In this document: positions 25,367-36,754 of the stretch, piece after piece
How positions within the stretch are numbered: the first letter of the stretch is position 1
How the letters are laid out: every line of letters starts with the position of its first letter
Source of the DNA: Aureobasidium sp. EXF-3400
Taxonomy: Eukaryota; Ascomycota; Dothideomycetes; Dothideales; Saccotheciaceae
Direction: 5' to 3'
Length of the DNA stretch: 64,000 nt
NCBI GenBank assembly: GCA_024195585.1
Contig: SWBL01000104.1
Coordinates: 83,347-147,346 of the forward strand
Translations under genes and position numbers: made by a program
Notes under the pieces: generated by a model
Told to the model about the DNA's origin: nothing
The model's database searches: none
What the model saw: only the letters and a program-made list of their open reading frames with translations

Positions 25367-27003
25367 CTAACCTCTTGCCCGTCTAGTTTCCATTTGACCC
25401 ATCTCAATGCTGCTCTGCTGTGCTTGGTCAAAGATTTCCTCATCTCCTTCTTGTACTCCTCTCATCAAACCTTCCTCTTCATCTCTGTTTTGCGCTAGCC
25501 CCCCTGTCGTCTCATTCTTTCCACTGCCGCCTTTATCTTTCTGCATTGCCATATATATTGCTGACCCAAGAATCAATGTCGACCCAATTATAGAAGTGAC
25601 TCCTGGTGTCTGTCCAAAGATAAATCTGTCGAATCCCAACGCGAAAAACATTGATGTGTATGCCATGTTGGTTGCTCGCGACGACTTTTCATAACTCAGT
25701 CCTGCTGCCAAAAGAAATTGCTGTCTTTATGTCAGTCTTTGCGAACAAGCCTTCATCTTCTATTCATACCATGATAAATCCACATGTACTGTCTGCCGTT
25801 AGCCACTGACTCTCATCCAAGGTTCATATTCTTTTACTCACCCAAGGAAGACTAGGTATCCCCACTCCTTTGCATCGGCAGGGAGCAGGAAGCCAATACC
25901 CGGAAGCGTGAGTTGGGCTACAATGCTGACGATTGTGCACCATGTAGCAAAGTAGTTGACGCTGATGAGCGGGTGTGCTCTCTTTCCGATCCAGCGAATC
26001 GTCGTATATGCAATCACTGAACCACCTACGCCCACGAGCGCGATGCCAACGGCCGCTAATCGCTCCGCCGGCGTGACATTGTCGTAGTTGGATGCATCTG
26101 GCGTGGTCATTGTGCTATTAGATCCGTTTACCTCAGTGCCTCCACTGGCTGGAGGCGCTTCCACCGAAGAGAAAAAGAGTGATGTTGGTTTTGCAATGAA
26201 GACCACACCCACCAAAGACACAAGACTTCCTATCTTGTCAATCTTAGTGAAAGGCTCTTTAAGCAACAATGAGCAGACCCAGCATGTGAGACTGGGTGCT
26301 AGAAAAGTAATGACTGTGGCATCTGCGAGCGGCAGATATATGAGCGAGTAGTACATTCCAAATACTCCCCAAAAGCCACCTAGCCCTCTTGCTACCAAGA
26401 GCCATCTGACCTCTCGATGTCCCAATGGAAAGTGTGGTGTCTTTGTGTACCACATGTATAGAGATGAGAGTACCACAGTAATAGACATGCGAGCGAACAG
26501 AATCTTTTGCTGGTCAGAACATCATTTATATGGGGGCCGGTTTCCGAATTACGCACTTGGAATGGATGCAGTCCTTTGCCCTTGTTTCCTTCTATCTCCA
26601 GTAAACGGGTGGTGACATTCATCATGACACCAAACACCTGAGCAAGCAACATGTAGAAGAGCCCAGCATTGCGTATCCAAGTAGCATGGAGCCTAGCCTG
26701 CCATTTGGACGTCCAGGATGGTTTTAGTGTTATGTGGTGCCCACCATCTAGCCAGATAGACGGTTCATCGTTTCGTGGACCAAGCTGGTCGAACTCATCT
26801 GCAGATAGATTGGACAAAGTGTCAGGAGACAAAGGTCTGTGAGGTGTCCTGTACTGCGGAGGCTCGAGAAATCTAGACTCAGTCTGCTTGGTTCTATCGT
26901 AGGCTTGTTCTGGGAAGGCTTTGTCGACAAAGACTTGAATGCCTTCACTGGCCTTCACTGTTTCTGACAATGATCCGTGGACCGGCGAGACAGGTCTACT
27001 CAT
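25367..27003 (-). CDS. DMT-superfamily (EamA/SLC35-like) membrane transporter
   Basis: Four exons on the minus strand (27003-26557, 26503-25842, 25788-25770, 25720-25367) give 493 residues. The third exon is only 19 nt and encodes part of TCGFIM; it is needed to keep the frame into the last exon. A hydrophilic N-terminus of about 105 residues precedes roughly ten hydrophobic helices in two EamA-type repeats, for example SLIYLPLADATVITFLAP in the first half and ATNMAYTSMFFALGFDR in the second. This pattern matches fungal DUF6/EamA transporters of the drug/metabolite superfamily (SLC35G-like). The C-terminal tail is acidic and Gln-rich and probably cytosolic. The substrate and membrane are unknown; nucleotide-sugar or metabolite export are typical of the superfamily. 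Confidence 0.88.
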
Positions 27004-27819
27004 GCTGTCTCAAAAGAGCCAAAGTTTCTTGAGGAATAGACAGCCGGGCAACGCTCAGCAACCATGTATCGTAAGGCTGTGATCAAGCTCGAGTTGATGG
27101 ACTGGAAACGATGAGAAATTCAAGATCGCGCACTCAAAGACAACTTACACAGAGCCTGCCCAGCAACCGTCTACTGCACCGCATGGCTCTGTACCGGCTA
27201 AGGTACGAGTAGGCACACGACCGCGGGACGAACTCTGGCCAATCGTTGACTTTTGCTTTTCTCATCTTTCGTCATCATCGCGATACCAATTGCCAAAAAC
27301 GGCCATGCTTGGCCTGATACTTCTGCTCCGCTTATCTCGTTCAACATGGTTGTCTTTACATCAAGTATGGAACATCTATCGAGTAACTTGTGATGCGCTC
27401 TTCATTTGGCACGTGAGGACTTAAGTTGCAATACTCCGGGCTGAGGGAATCCCGCTCCGTTAGAGTGCTAGGTGTGTTCCTCATCCAGAAAAATTGCAGA
27501 TGGTTGAAGACAGAAACATCAAGGTTCAGCTTGGGCGTTCCTGCAACTGCTTCCCCTCATTCTTTACCCGAGCCGGGTCGATCGGGCAAGCTCGTGGCAC
27601 GTCACATACATGCAATAACTGTTGTGAGTTTGTACCTGCTTTCGATGCGATATCGGCAGGCTCTCCGTGATCAAATGGACTGAAAAATCATATAAACTCA
27701 CGTTTCAACAGCAGATGGGCGTAAGTTTTCGTTGCGGTTTATATGATGAGAACACCATACTCGTATTGACATCTATGGTGAGAAAATGTATGAAAAGATA
27801 CAGAGACGAGTCGACTCGA
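27004..27819. other. Intergenic region
   Basis: 816 bases upstream of the DMT transporter (minus) and downstream of the PQ-loop gene. I see only short frames and no repeat. It presumably holds the DMT promoter. Confidence 0.55.
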
Positions 27820-28914
27820 TCACTCGACAGCCGATGTTTTCTCGCCGTACATGTGGAATTGCATGAAGATGACGGCATCTTCGAAAATGGTTCCGAGAGA
27901 CCCAATAAGCCAAGGCAGGTTCTTGAGGAAGTACTGTTTCTCAACAGAATGCAGCAGGATCTGAGCGTGTCAGTGATGGTAAAGCCAAAGGAAATGGTTC
28001 GGAACCTTACCCCTGCACCGTAAGTAAGATTTCCCATAAGCGAGAGCAAGAAGAACAACAACGACAAGCCTTCGCAAGACTTCTCGCGATGGTTCTTGAT
28101 AATCTGGGGGATGCGAGCACTTAGGACATGTCAGCACAGGGATATGGCGTGTTTTGAGAGAAAAAAGAAACATACCCCAAGTAGCACACGGCGCTCGCGT
28201 AGCCAAGGACCTCAGCACCGACAGGCATGTGTCTACCGCCATCAGAGACGTTCTCAGGAGTTGGCTTCCATGCGCCAGCTCTCCAAGCAATAGCCCAGCC
28301 TGCGGCTCCAGCGATGAGAATTATTGCAACACTAAGAGTGTTCTTCAGCCAAGCAGTTGATCCTTGTCCCTCCTCGAGAATGTTGGCAAGGCTATTGCTT
28401 CGCTCGGCACTGCTCCTGGTACGTCTGCGACTGGCAGCACTGCTGCGTCTTCTGCTACCGGGCAGACCAAGGTTATCTTGTTGCTCGGCGAGCAGAGGGG
28501 CACTCTCGTCAACGACATGGTTCTCGGCGGCGGCGATGGAGCGTTTGCGTTCGCGACGGGCATTCAAGGTGTTGTAGTAGAAGCATTGCGACAACAGGAC
28601 GGCGTCTGCGAAACAGAAATAAATGGCGAGAGCGATGACGGTGGGCACGAGATCAGCCCAAAGAGCGCCGGCAAGGTTTGTGATGTCGCCGGCCATCCAT
28701 ACTAGCAGGAAGGTAATGGAGATGCCGTCTGCAGATGATTGACGGTAGTTCTCAATCAATTGAGGCACCTGGTGAGAATGAGTCAGTCACAAGTGTATGC
28801 GACAGAAGCAGCGCAGGGATTTTTTACCAGCAAGAAGATCCAGCAAGCCAGCGAGATGCTCCCAGCGATGCCAGAGAAGGCCTCGTGGACAGTCAAAGAA
28901 ACATGTTCCAACAT
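27820..28914 (-). CDS. PQ-loop repeat protein (vacuolar cationic amino acid transporter, Ypq/Rtc2 type)
   Basis: Four exons on the minus strand (28914-28828, 28768-28176, 28119-28011, 27960-27820) give 309 residues, the usual length. Two PQ-loop repeats are clear: VPQLIENYRQSSADGIS near residue 30 and ARIPQIIKNHREKSCEG near residue 227, each with the Pro-Gln pair at the start of a loop between helices. Seven hydrophobic helices can be placed, with a Ser/Arg-rich loop of about 60 residues in the middle. Yeast Ypq1-3 and human PQLC2 relatives move Lys, Arg or His across the vacuolar or lysosomal membrane, so the same role is likely here. The family assignment is solid; the exact substrate is inferred. 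The start is the ATG that leads directly into the first helix. Confidence 0.92.
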
Positions 28915-30577
28915 TGTCGCCCGTGGTAGTCAATTGGCCCAGCGGGGATGGTGGTTGTCAGTGTCGCGGTGGAATTGTAACAGCCATTGGGTTTGCGGGA
29001 TGGATGCTGACCTTTGGATAGAGGCCCGTGTCCCGTGTCACAGGCTTATCTTTCTTATCGCCTGCCTATTCAACACTCGAGACTGTCATTTGACACACAC
29101 ACTTCCTGTCAACTCATTGACACTTAGGGCATGCTGGAGCTTTGACTGCATCCCTTCCCTCTACACTACTGTCCCCACTGCTTGGTCGACGTGATGAGCA
29201 CAACGAAATGTACCAACTCATCCATCGTTCTCATCCATCATTCTAGAAGGAAACGTGGTTGGCAACTAACTATCACCATCCAGTTGGCATCAACCTTCCT
29301 GAATCAACCAAGTGCTCCACTGTGCCGTGCCCGTCGGCATGGCGAGTCAAGCATATTTGGTGTTACTCGTACGTTATTTCACGGATGCACAAGCTGTTTT
29401 TCCTGATGCTTGTGCAGTCTATGCTGGCTCTCTTGATGAAACAAACTTGAAATCGTCCTTCTTGCTACAATACTTGATCTGCCAAGCGTACTTGATCATC
29501 AAGACTGACAAGGGTAAGAGCACATCAGGACCTGTCACGATCCTTTCAAACCACCAAAGGACTCCCATGAGCATACCGAATGAGGTCGGCAGTCCGTGTT
29601 GAGCGAAGAAAGAATTGCTCCGTGTCGATCTCAATAGATGCTGCTGTCAACCAAGCACTGCCGCACGATCGCATCGCCAGGTGCTCCATTACTCGCATTG
29701 CTCAGCTCTCACCCAAGATTTCATTAGCAGAAACCAGCCCATCTCAGAGCCAAGATCACATTTTGGTCCTGTCGTCCCCGAGTGCGTGGCAGTGGGCGTG
29801 CCCAGGGTCCATTAAATAAAGTTTGGCGTCGATCGGCGGTTTGTCCATGATGGATTTTGTCCTTGTTAGACGAAATGGTCTCAGTCGGGGCGGTACTCTC
29901 TGTATATGGCGGATGCCTTCAACAAAGGCGGTTTCGAATCGTCGCAGACAGAGTACTTTCCTGTCAAGGTTTCCCGTCTGCTCAAATGCAAACGGTTAGG
30001 ATCGCGGGCCGCCGTTGGATTAAGAATTTAGGTTACCGAGAGAATGAACTACTCGTGCATATAGTTGATCATTTGTGTTGCATAGGCAATGGGTAGTGGT
30101 AATGACGGATGTCACCAAAGACAAAAGCCTTGCGAGTCCCTGTGAGAAAGTCAGGTTGCTTGCCTTGGACCTTGTCGACGTCTACAGCCTGCGGGGCAAC
30201 TGCTTTCTCCTTGCGTCGGTCGGCCTTACCCCTCGGTTCACTCGCAGTCAGTCGTCATCTGGCAACGACCTCGATCTCGACAGCGTCCAACGCCATTTCC
30301 CCAATTCGCATTCCACGACTCTAGCACAACACGTTCAAGTCTTGCTTACCCCAATCGCGACGGCATCATCCTACTGCACTCACAGCGATGGCTGTGCATC
30401 GACGCCAGACGTAGCATCTCTTGATACACGCTATCCGCTCACGCACATCCAGACAGCATGCCTGTAAGCCTCTCCTGTGTCCACACAACCACGAAACGAC
30501 AGAGGCAGTACAAACTCAATCGACCCTTTGACCATCCACGCCGTCAATAAATTCGCGACTGCATCATCCTCCAAACA
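28915..30577. other. Divergent intergenic region, PQ-loop gene / RasGEF
   Basis: 1663 bases between two divergently transcribed genes. It must contain both promoters, and the RasGEF probably has a long leader: CA/CT-rich sequence runs from about 30210 to the start. Several short frames exist, none supported. No tRNA or repeat is seen. Confidence 0.6.
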
Positions 30578-33500
30578 ATGAGCGGCCTCAAGGATATAAC
30601 TTACTCGTCCGAGGAGACAGATCTTGCGTTAGAGCAGCAACACGAAGTGCCTCCTCTTGACCACAAATACCTCCGTGCTAGCCACGATTACCAGCCCGAA
30701 CAAACTGCAATTTCTGGCTCCTCCGGTGGCATCTCTATCACCGCACCCCTACGAGAGGGCGACATCGTCCTCATACATCTTCTTCACCCGAATGGCTGGG
30801 CCGATGGAACCATACTCTCTACCGGAACCCGAGGCTGGATACCCACCAACTACTGTCAGATTTACGACCCTCAACCTATGCGATCTCTCCTTCATGCATT
30901 GACACGAATCTGGGATTACTTGAGCCTAGGCGCAAATGATGAGACTTTATCCGAGGACAGGCAGGATTATGTTCAAGGCCTCGTGGCTGGTGTTCGTCGC
31001 TTGTTGGAACATTGTGATTGTCTGCACAGGGACGACCCCATGATCAAGAGGCATGTTGCCTTGAGACGAACTCGAAAAAGTCTCTTAGCAGATTTGTCTG
31101 GGCTCTTGAAGGATCGTGAGAACATACTAAACACCTTCTCTGACTGTTCAGATGCCGTCGTCTGGTCCACAATTGACAAATACTTATCCAATGCTTTCAA
31201 AGTAGCATGCAGAGGTGCTCGCTTCCTCGATATCTGGGCTCAAAGCACTTCTCCAAAGCAAAGACAATCAAGAACGCGTTACGATGAAGCTTTCCAAAGC
31301 CCTCGAACAGTCAGAGCCTCAATGCATGCAGGGCTTTCGTCCTCTCCATTGCCGAATGTTGATGAGCACTCGAACCGATCATCTTCTCCCGAGTGTTTCA
31401 AGAAGACTCCAAGGTTCCATTTCAGGGTTCTCGAGTATGACGAGATCTCCCAGAACACGAGAGTTGTTGACGAGCAATTTGGTCCAGAAATCACCTCGGA
31501 AGAACTTCGTCAAATGTTCTCATATGACACGTCGTCACCTGTGCAGTCGTCGTCCGTCGCCTTGAGCTCAGAGCCATTTATGAGCACACGCAGTCTACCC
31601 GAAGATGTGTCCGACCTAGCATCCGAACGTCTCACAGCCGCGCATGAACAGTTCTTGGGCGATATCGGTGCCTTCATTGGCTTTCACCTGCAATCCAGAA
31701 CGTCTCTAGATCTGGCAAGGACAACGACACTTTCCATCAAAGCAGCTGAGGATTTACTGGTGGTTGTCAGTGAAATCTCAGAGCGGGAACCCAGTCGATG
31801 CCAAGGCATTGCGGTAGCATCAGAGAACTTGAGGGCAAAAATCAAGACACTTGCAGAGACTGCAACTCGCTTGTGTAAGGATCCTGCAGACTCGAATGAC
31901 CCAGAGGTAGTAGAGGTTGTGGGTCCAGAAGATGGTCAAGGACTTGTGGCTGCAGCAACCGCCTGCGTCCGCGCGGCAGGTGATTGCACCGCAAGAACGC
32001 GAAAATTTCTCGATTGTGCGAGTGGTGGCTTTTACCTTTCGAGGCTTTCGTCTGTCACTCCAGGGCAGCATGAAAAGTTTGGAACAGTTCATCTAATCAA
32101 AGCACCTGGGGTGATTGCCACTGGTAATTGGTCGGAAGCCGCTGCCGGTGCCGCTAACCCGCAAGACCACGCATCAGCCGAGACCAACCTTCCTATACGA
32201 GAATCACGACAGAGACCCTCATATCTAACGCGCTCAACCACTGATGATACCAACAATTTCACTCTCTCGACGGTTTGTCCGGATGGAAACATGAGAAGAC
32301 CAGAGTCTTCTCCACCACTAATAACATGTGAATTGCCTATATCACCGACATCACCCACAGCATCCGAACCACCATTACAATCACCACCATCACCTGCAGA
32401 TGAGTCACTGGAACAATACCAGCAGGACCACAAGGAGCACTGGACCACACCTGACCGAAAGGGAAGTCTAGGAATGTCGACGACGACAAGCTCGAGTGCC
32501 TATCAAGACAGCTTGAGGAATTCACTTGGCAGTATAACCTCGCCAACATCGACCAGGGCGACAACACCTGATCGATACCAGCGACATGTCCGGGCTAATC
32601 CAAGTCTCTGCACCCATGGCAGTGTATTAAGTGTTGCGACGACGGCTGATGGCAGTGATCACGATGCCGAAGTCCTGATGAGCTCGTATGCACATGAGCT
32701 GCTGTACAACAAGGATGGGCAAGTTGTTGGTGGAACACTAGAAGCTCTTGTCGAGAAGCTCACGAGTCAGCATGGTCCACCGGATCCTGAATACAACGCG
32801 GCTTTCGTACTCACATTCCGTCTCTTTACGAATGCCTTGGAGTTGACACAGGCACTGATTACTCGATTCGAATACGCAGGAGACTGCAATACGGACAGTT
32901 CTCCTGCACGTCTTAGGGTCTACAACTTCTTCAAGACCTGGCTCGAATCACATTACCTGGTTGAGAGCGACGCGCCCGCTCTGGAGATCATACACAGGTT
33001 TGCGGTTCAACAACTGAGCCTCCAATTCGCTGGACCAGGCCAACGTCTGGCTGAGTTGACCAAGATTGCATCTCAGATTCAGACGACCAGCGCAACGAAT
33101 CAATTGGTCTCTCCTATTGGCAAAACCTGTGTTTCGCTAGGCAGTGACTACGAAAAAACCATCATACCTCATGCCAACATCAATAAGGAGCAATTATATC
33201 TTCTAACGGGTACTTTTCCAACCAAAAGACTCACCCTATTGGACCTGGATGCTGTCGGGATCGCAAGACAGCTCACTATCATCGAGTCGAAAAGATTTTG
33301 TGCTATACAGCCCCATGAGCTACTCGGTCTCGAATGGACCAAGAAGAACGGGCGTGGAGAAAATGTTCGAGCCATGTCAAAGTTCTCGACAAGTCTCACA
33401 AACCTCGTTGCCGACACTATACTTGAAGTTGAACAGATCAAGAGACGTGTCGCCATTCTGAAGCACTGGATTAAGATTGCGAAGCTGTGCCTTGATATTG

Positions 33501-34153
33501 ACAACTATTCGGCTCTCATGGCGATATCCTGTTCTCTGACCAGTTCTGCAATCGCGAGATTGCGCCAAACATGGGAGCAGCTGCCACCTAAGACGAATGC
33601 AATCTTCAAGGAAATTAAGGAGATAGTTGATATATCGCGTAACTACGCCACCCTCCGACAGCGTTTGCAAACACCAAAAGCACCATGTCTACCATTCGTG
33701 GGCATGTATCTTACTGATCTCACCTTCGTGGATGTTGGTAACTCGAACACCCGACCTCTGCCCTCTGACGATGGAGACGTTACCAAGACCAGGATGGTGA
33801 TCAATTTCGACAAGCACATGCGCTCCGCACGGGTCGTGAGTCATCTACAGCGTTATCAAGTGCCCTATCGCCTTCAACATGTACTCGAGATACAGGAGTA
33901 CTTGGAAGGTCAGCTCGACCGTGTAGACACGAGCGATCGATGCACTGTGACGAGCTTCTGGCGCCGCAGTCAGGCACTGGAAGCACGCAGCAAAGGGGAA
34001 GAGCGCCCTGAGTCAAGAGAGGAGAAGGAAAAGGTGCTCGGCAGTGCCTTCATGGGTAGCATGCTTCGACCAAAGAAGAAGGCGAGCTCAGCTGGACTCA
34101 ATGGCTTCTTGCACAGAGTCAAAACAGGAGGATCAGGTCACACCAACGAATGA
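30578..34153 (+). CDS. SH3-containing Ras guanine nucleotide exchange factor (Cdc25 type)
   Basis: A single exon of 1191 residues. Near the N-terminus (residues about 34-93) is an SH3 domain (ASHDYQPEQ, then GWADGTILSTGTRGWIPTNY). A long Ser/Thr/Pro-rich middle follows. The RasGEF-N domain is at about 700-800 (GGTLEALVEKLTSQHGPPD, AFVLTFRLF). The CDC25-homology catalytic domain is at about 880-1120 (LDLDAVGIARQLTIIESK, NYSALMAISCSLTSSAI, PCLPFVGMYLTDLTFV). It should load GTP onto a Ras-family GTPase at membranes, as yeast Cdc25/Sdc25 or Bud5 do; the SH3 and length fit the Cdc25 branch, which feeds cAMP signalling. Which GTPase it serves cannot be read here. The coding region has no introns, unlike most neighbours. 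Confidence 0.95.
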   Translation: MSGLKDITYSSEETDLALEQQHEVPPLDHKYLRASHDYQPEQTAISGSSGGISITAPLREGDIVLIHLLHPNGWADGTILSTGTRGWIPTNYCQIYDPQPMRSLLHALTRIWDYLSLGANDETLSEDRQDYVQGLVAGVRRLLEHCDCLHRDDPMIKRHVALRRTRKSLLADLSGLLKDRENILNTFSDCSDAVVWSTIDKYLSNAFKVACRGARFLDIWAQSTSPKQRQSRTRYDEAFQSPRTVRASMHAGLSSSPLPNVDEHSNRSSSPECFKKTPRFHFRVLEYDEISQNTRVVDEQFGPEITSEELRQMFSYDTSSPVQSSSVALSSEPFMSTRSLPEDVSDLASERLTAAHEQFLGDIGAFIGFHLQSRTSLDLARTTTLSIKAAEDLLVVVSEISEREPSRCQGIAVASENLRAKIKTLAETATRLCKDPADSNDPEVVEVVGPEDGQGLVAAATACVRAAGDCTARTRKFLDCASGGFYLSRLSSVTPGQHEKFGTVHLIKAPGVIATGNWSEAAAGAANPQDHASAETNLPIRESRQRPSYLTRSTTDDTNNFTLSTVCPDGNMRRPESSPPLITCELPISPTSPTASEPPLQSPPSPADESLEQYQQDHKEHWTTPDRKGSLGMSTTTSSSAYQDSLRNSLGSITSPTSTRATTPDRYQRHVRANPSLCTHGSVLSVATTADGSDHDAEVLMSSYAHELLYNKDGQVVGGTLEALVEKLTSQHGPPDPEYNAAFVLTFRLFTNALELTQALITRFEYAGDCNTDSSPARLRVYNFFKTWLESHYLVESDAPALEIIHRFAVQQLSLQFAGPGQRLAELTKIASQIQTTSATNQLVSPIGKTCVSLGSDYEKTIIPHANINKEQLYLLTGTFPTKRLTLLDLDAVGIARQLTIIESKRFCAIQPHELLGLEWTKKNGRGENVRAMSKFSTSLTNLVADTILEVEQIKRRVAILKHWIKIAKLCLDIDNYSALMAISCSLTSSAIARLRQTWEQLPPKTNAIFKEIKEIVDISRNYATLRQRLQTPKAPCLPFVGMYLTDLTFVDVGNSNTRPLPSDDGDVTKTRMVINFDKHMRSARVVSHLQRYQVPYRLQHVLEIQEYLEGQLDRVDTSDRCTVTSFWRRSQALEARSKGEERPESREEKEKVLGSAFMGSMLRPKKKASSAGLNGFLHRVKTGGSGHTNE

Positions 34154-34605
34154 GGATGCCGATGAGCGTTACACATTTTCACTAGTGGCGTTATGGAATT
34201 TACGGAAACTCAGAAAGGGAGTAGCTGGACTACGGGCATGGGAATATGGGAGATACCACTTTGTTTTTGGATTGGCTGGGTGGCACTTTTAGCAAGAGAA
34301 GGAAGCGATATGGGTTCTTATTTTCTTCGCTTGGAGTATCGGTTCACTAACAAGAGGAAGCAGAGTTACGCGAAAACATATTGTACATAGTGACCTAGCG
34401 GAAGCATCTTGCTAGTATGATGGAACGACTCTCGTGTGTTTCTTATCACAATCTCACTCCTCCCAAGCTCGTCTAGATGTGTGCTTGTGCGAGCAGCACT
34501 TTGTAAAATTGCAGCTACGGCAGACATGCAGAGTAGTGGAAGATTGGGTGATCATAAAACATTACTGACATGAGTATCAATGTCAGATGATTGTAGCAAG
34601 TCGGC
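34154..34605. other. Convergent 3' intergenic region
   Basis: 452 bases between the ends of the RasGEF gene (plus) and the cupin gene (minus). Nothing beyond short chance frames is seen. Confidence 0.6.
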
Positions 34606-35318
34606 TTACTCGACCTTGCGACCATGTCTTCCGTCATCACCGTTTTCGTACGGACCGCCCTCTTCCTTGACAAGGCCCTTCTTCTCATTGGTCTCCTTGC
34701 TCTGTCTACTCCACTCTGGAGCTTCATCTCTGCCGGCATCTTCCTCCTCATCACCTTCCTCCTTGGTCTTGTGCACTGTTCTGCTGTCGTGCTCGGCAGG
34801 GCTGTACACGGTGACCAACTCTAATGGTTGATCCTTGCTCGTGTTGTAGAATTGGTGCTCTGTTCCCGCTGGGACTACTACGACGTCGCTGGCTTTGATG
34901 TCCTGCGTAAATCTGTCAGTGGTTTTGTCTTCTTCATCTCGAGAACGCAGGAGGTGTATCGTGCCTGCTCCTTTCCAGCTACAACGGCCTTTCCGGTTCC
35001 GCTTGTGAAGATCAAGACTTGATCTACCAGGTGTACTTCATTGCCGATGTCACCTCCAACTGGAATCTCCATAGTGACGAGCTGCGAGTACAGGCCTGTG
35101 TGGATGACCTTTCTGAATTGGCCGAAAGAGCGGACCTTGGAGGTCAAGCCGTCAAAGTAGACCATCTCGTGCTTGGGAGGTTGAGTAGACATCTTGTCGT
35201 CTTTGGCGAATAGAGGAGAGGTAGTGGTTAATGTGCGTGTGGACAGAGCAAGTAAGCTTCTTGGTTTCGTGGAACGGACAAGTGTTGTTGTTCTGGTTGC
35301 AAGGCGGGTAGAAAACAT
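34606..35318 (-). CDS. Cupin-domain protein with mitochondrial-type leader
   Basis: Two exons on the minus strand, 35318-34965 and 34902-34606, give 216 residues. The only join that restores the cupin fold starts the intron with GC (CAG|GCACGA) and ends it with ACGCAG after a CACTGAC branch site, so this is probably a GC-AG intron. The first 42 residues are Arg/Ser/Thr-rich with no acidic residues until KDDK, like a mitochondrial presequence. Met43 begins a second possible, cytosolic start (MSTQPPKHEM). The single cupin barrel shows IPVGGDIGNEVH and PAGTEHQFYN, whose His and Glu residues resemble the metal ligands of the mannose-6-phosphate isomerase-like cupins. The C-terminal 60 residues are charged and low-complexity. 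The enzyme activity, if any, is unknown. Confidence 0.82.
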
Positions 35319-35762
35319 TTGGTTGGAAGAGGATACGGAAGCTCGAGGAAGAAGAGGAATGATGCTATTCTTGTGTGATTGGGTCAGGATGTGGACTGAT
35401 TCGCGATGTGGTCATCGTTTCCATCCGAGTTCGCCGATGACGTTGACGCGGCCATCAATGTGGGAAAGATCGAGGCAAGTTTCTGGTCGTCACACCCTGT
35501 CCTAAATATTCAGAATCGAAACCCATCAAGACCACAATCAACCAAGCGATATCATTAGTCGTTGTGACTTGCAAATAACACATACATATCAAGGTAATTC
35601 AATTGCAAATCCTGATTGCAGGTATTGGCGTTGATACCTTTATTTTGAGCTCGACGAATTATTGATTCAATTTTAGTATAAAACATTAAGAAAAGGTTCG
35701 TTATCAAAGTACAACATGAGCCAGAGTCCAGAGGCGACGTCCCGACAATCCTATCTTGCCTA
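35319..35762. other. Intergenic region
   Basis: 444 bases upstream of the cupin gene and downstream of the GH17 gene (both minus strand). It is AT-rich around 35560-35700, consistent with a 3' end. No gene is seen. Confidence 0.55.
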
Positions 35763-36688
35763 TCAACAACTTTGTTGATCGTAGATGGCGTGTCCATTGC
35801 GGTCAATGACACCAAAACTGGGCGACGCTTGATAATCCTGGTGGACATACCAGAAAATGTGCACTTGCTTAAAGGCAGCACAAGCAACTTGCTTCCAGAA
35901 GGTTTGAGCATTCTTAACGCTGGCAACTCCGTTGCCATAGTTGGGTCCACTGACAGGCCAACCAGTCTCAGTCACCCATACCCATTTGCCAGGAGAGACC
36001 TTGTCGACGACCCCACGGACTCTGCTGATGGCGCTCCAGAATGTGTTGCTCGCTTGGTCGATACTGCTGCCTTCGAAGTAGGGATACGCATCTGGAAGAT
36101 ATCAGTGACTAGCCCATGGACCTTGACCAATGCAGAGGTTGACTCACCAAGTCCAATGAAGTCGGAAGCCGTAATCACTTCAGCGTTCGCACTGTCAACC
36201 CAGGCCGTCCAGGTGTCGACGTGACCAACGTCCTTTTTCACGCCCATGGCGCGAACCATGCCACGAACGTCATAGATCTTCTGCGCGAGAGACGATGCAC
36301 TAATCTCTTTGCGGTACAAATCTTCACTCCCAACACTAATGGCAATGATCCAGTCCTGGCCGTACTTCTTGATGGCACTCTCGAGAGCATCCTTCTCCCT
36401 CTTGAAATGAGCATCGTCTTGAGTCCAGACACCAACGAGCAGCTGAGTTCCTGTCGAAATGGCGGCAGGGACGGCAAGAGCCAATGTCTGACAATCGCTT
36501 GAGGCATATAGACGGACAGATGTGAAGTGACCAGGAAGCGAGGACAAGCGTTGGAAAGCAGAGACCCACTGGGCTTGTGTTTTGCATGAGCCATCGGGGT
36601 TCTCGGCGGCGACGTTAAAGCCCTTCCAGTATGCTTGTGTAAAAGGCACTGCTGCAAGCAAGGCAGTAGCCACGCTGAATAGCTTCAT
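35763..36688 (-). CDS. Secreted GH17 glucan endo-1,3-beta-glucosidase
   Basis: Exons 36688-36148 and 36091-35763 (minus strand) encode 289 residues. The chosen start (36688) gives a clean signal peptide, MKLFSVATALLAAVPFTQA; the open frame extends 42 codons upstream but without a leader-like sequence. The mature chain has the GH17 barrel landmarks: proton donor Glu122 in ISVGSEDLYR and nucleophile Glu222 in TETGWP. The enzyme should cut or remodel beta-1,3-glucan in the cell wall. It lacks the Ser-rich tail and GPI-anchor signal of EglC-type enzymes, so it is probably freely secreted or wall-associated. A TATA box lies about 60 bases upstream. Confidence 0.93.
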
Positions 36689-36746
36689 TGTGTATGTGGA
36701 ATACTTCGTGGGTTCGAAATGGATGCTACACGTAGCAATGGACGCG

Positions 36747-36754
36747 TTATATAA
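36747..36754 (-). promoter_or_regulatory. TATA box of the GH17 gene
   Basis: TTATATAA lies 59-66 bases upstream of the GH17 start codon on the minus strand. It implies a short leader of about 30 bases. Confidence 0.6.

Noticed and set aside
29927..29960. TTTCGAATC resembling a tRNA T-loop
   Set aside because: The flanks do not pair as a T-stem, and no acceptor, D or anticodon arms can be placed around it.
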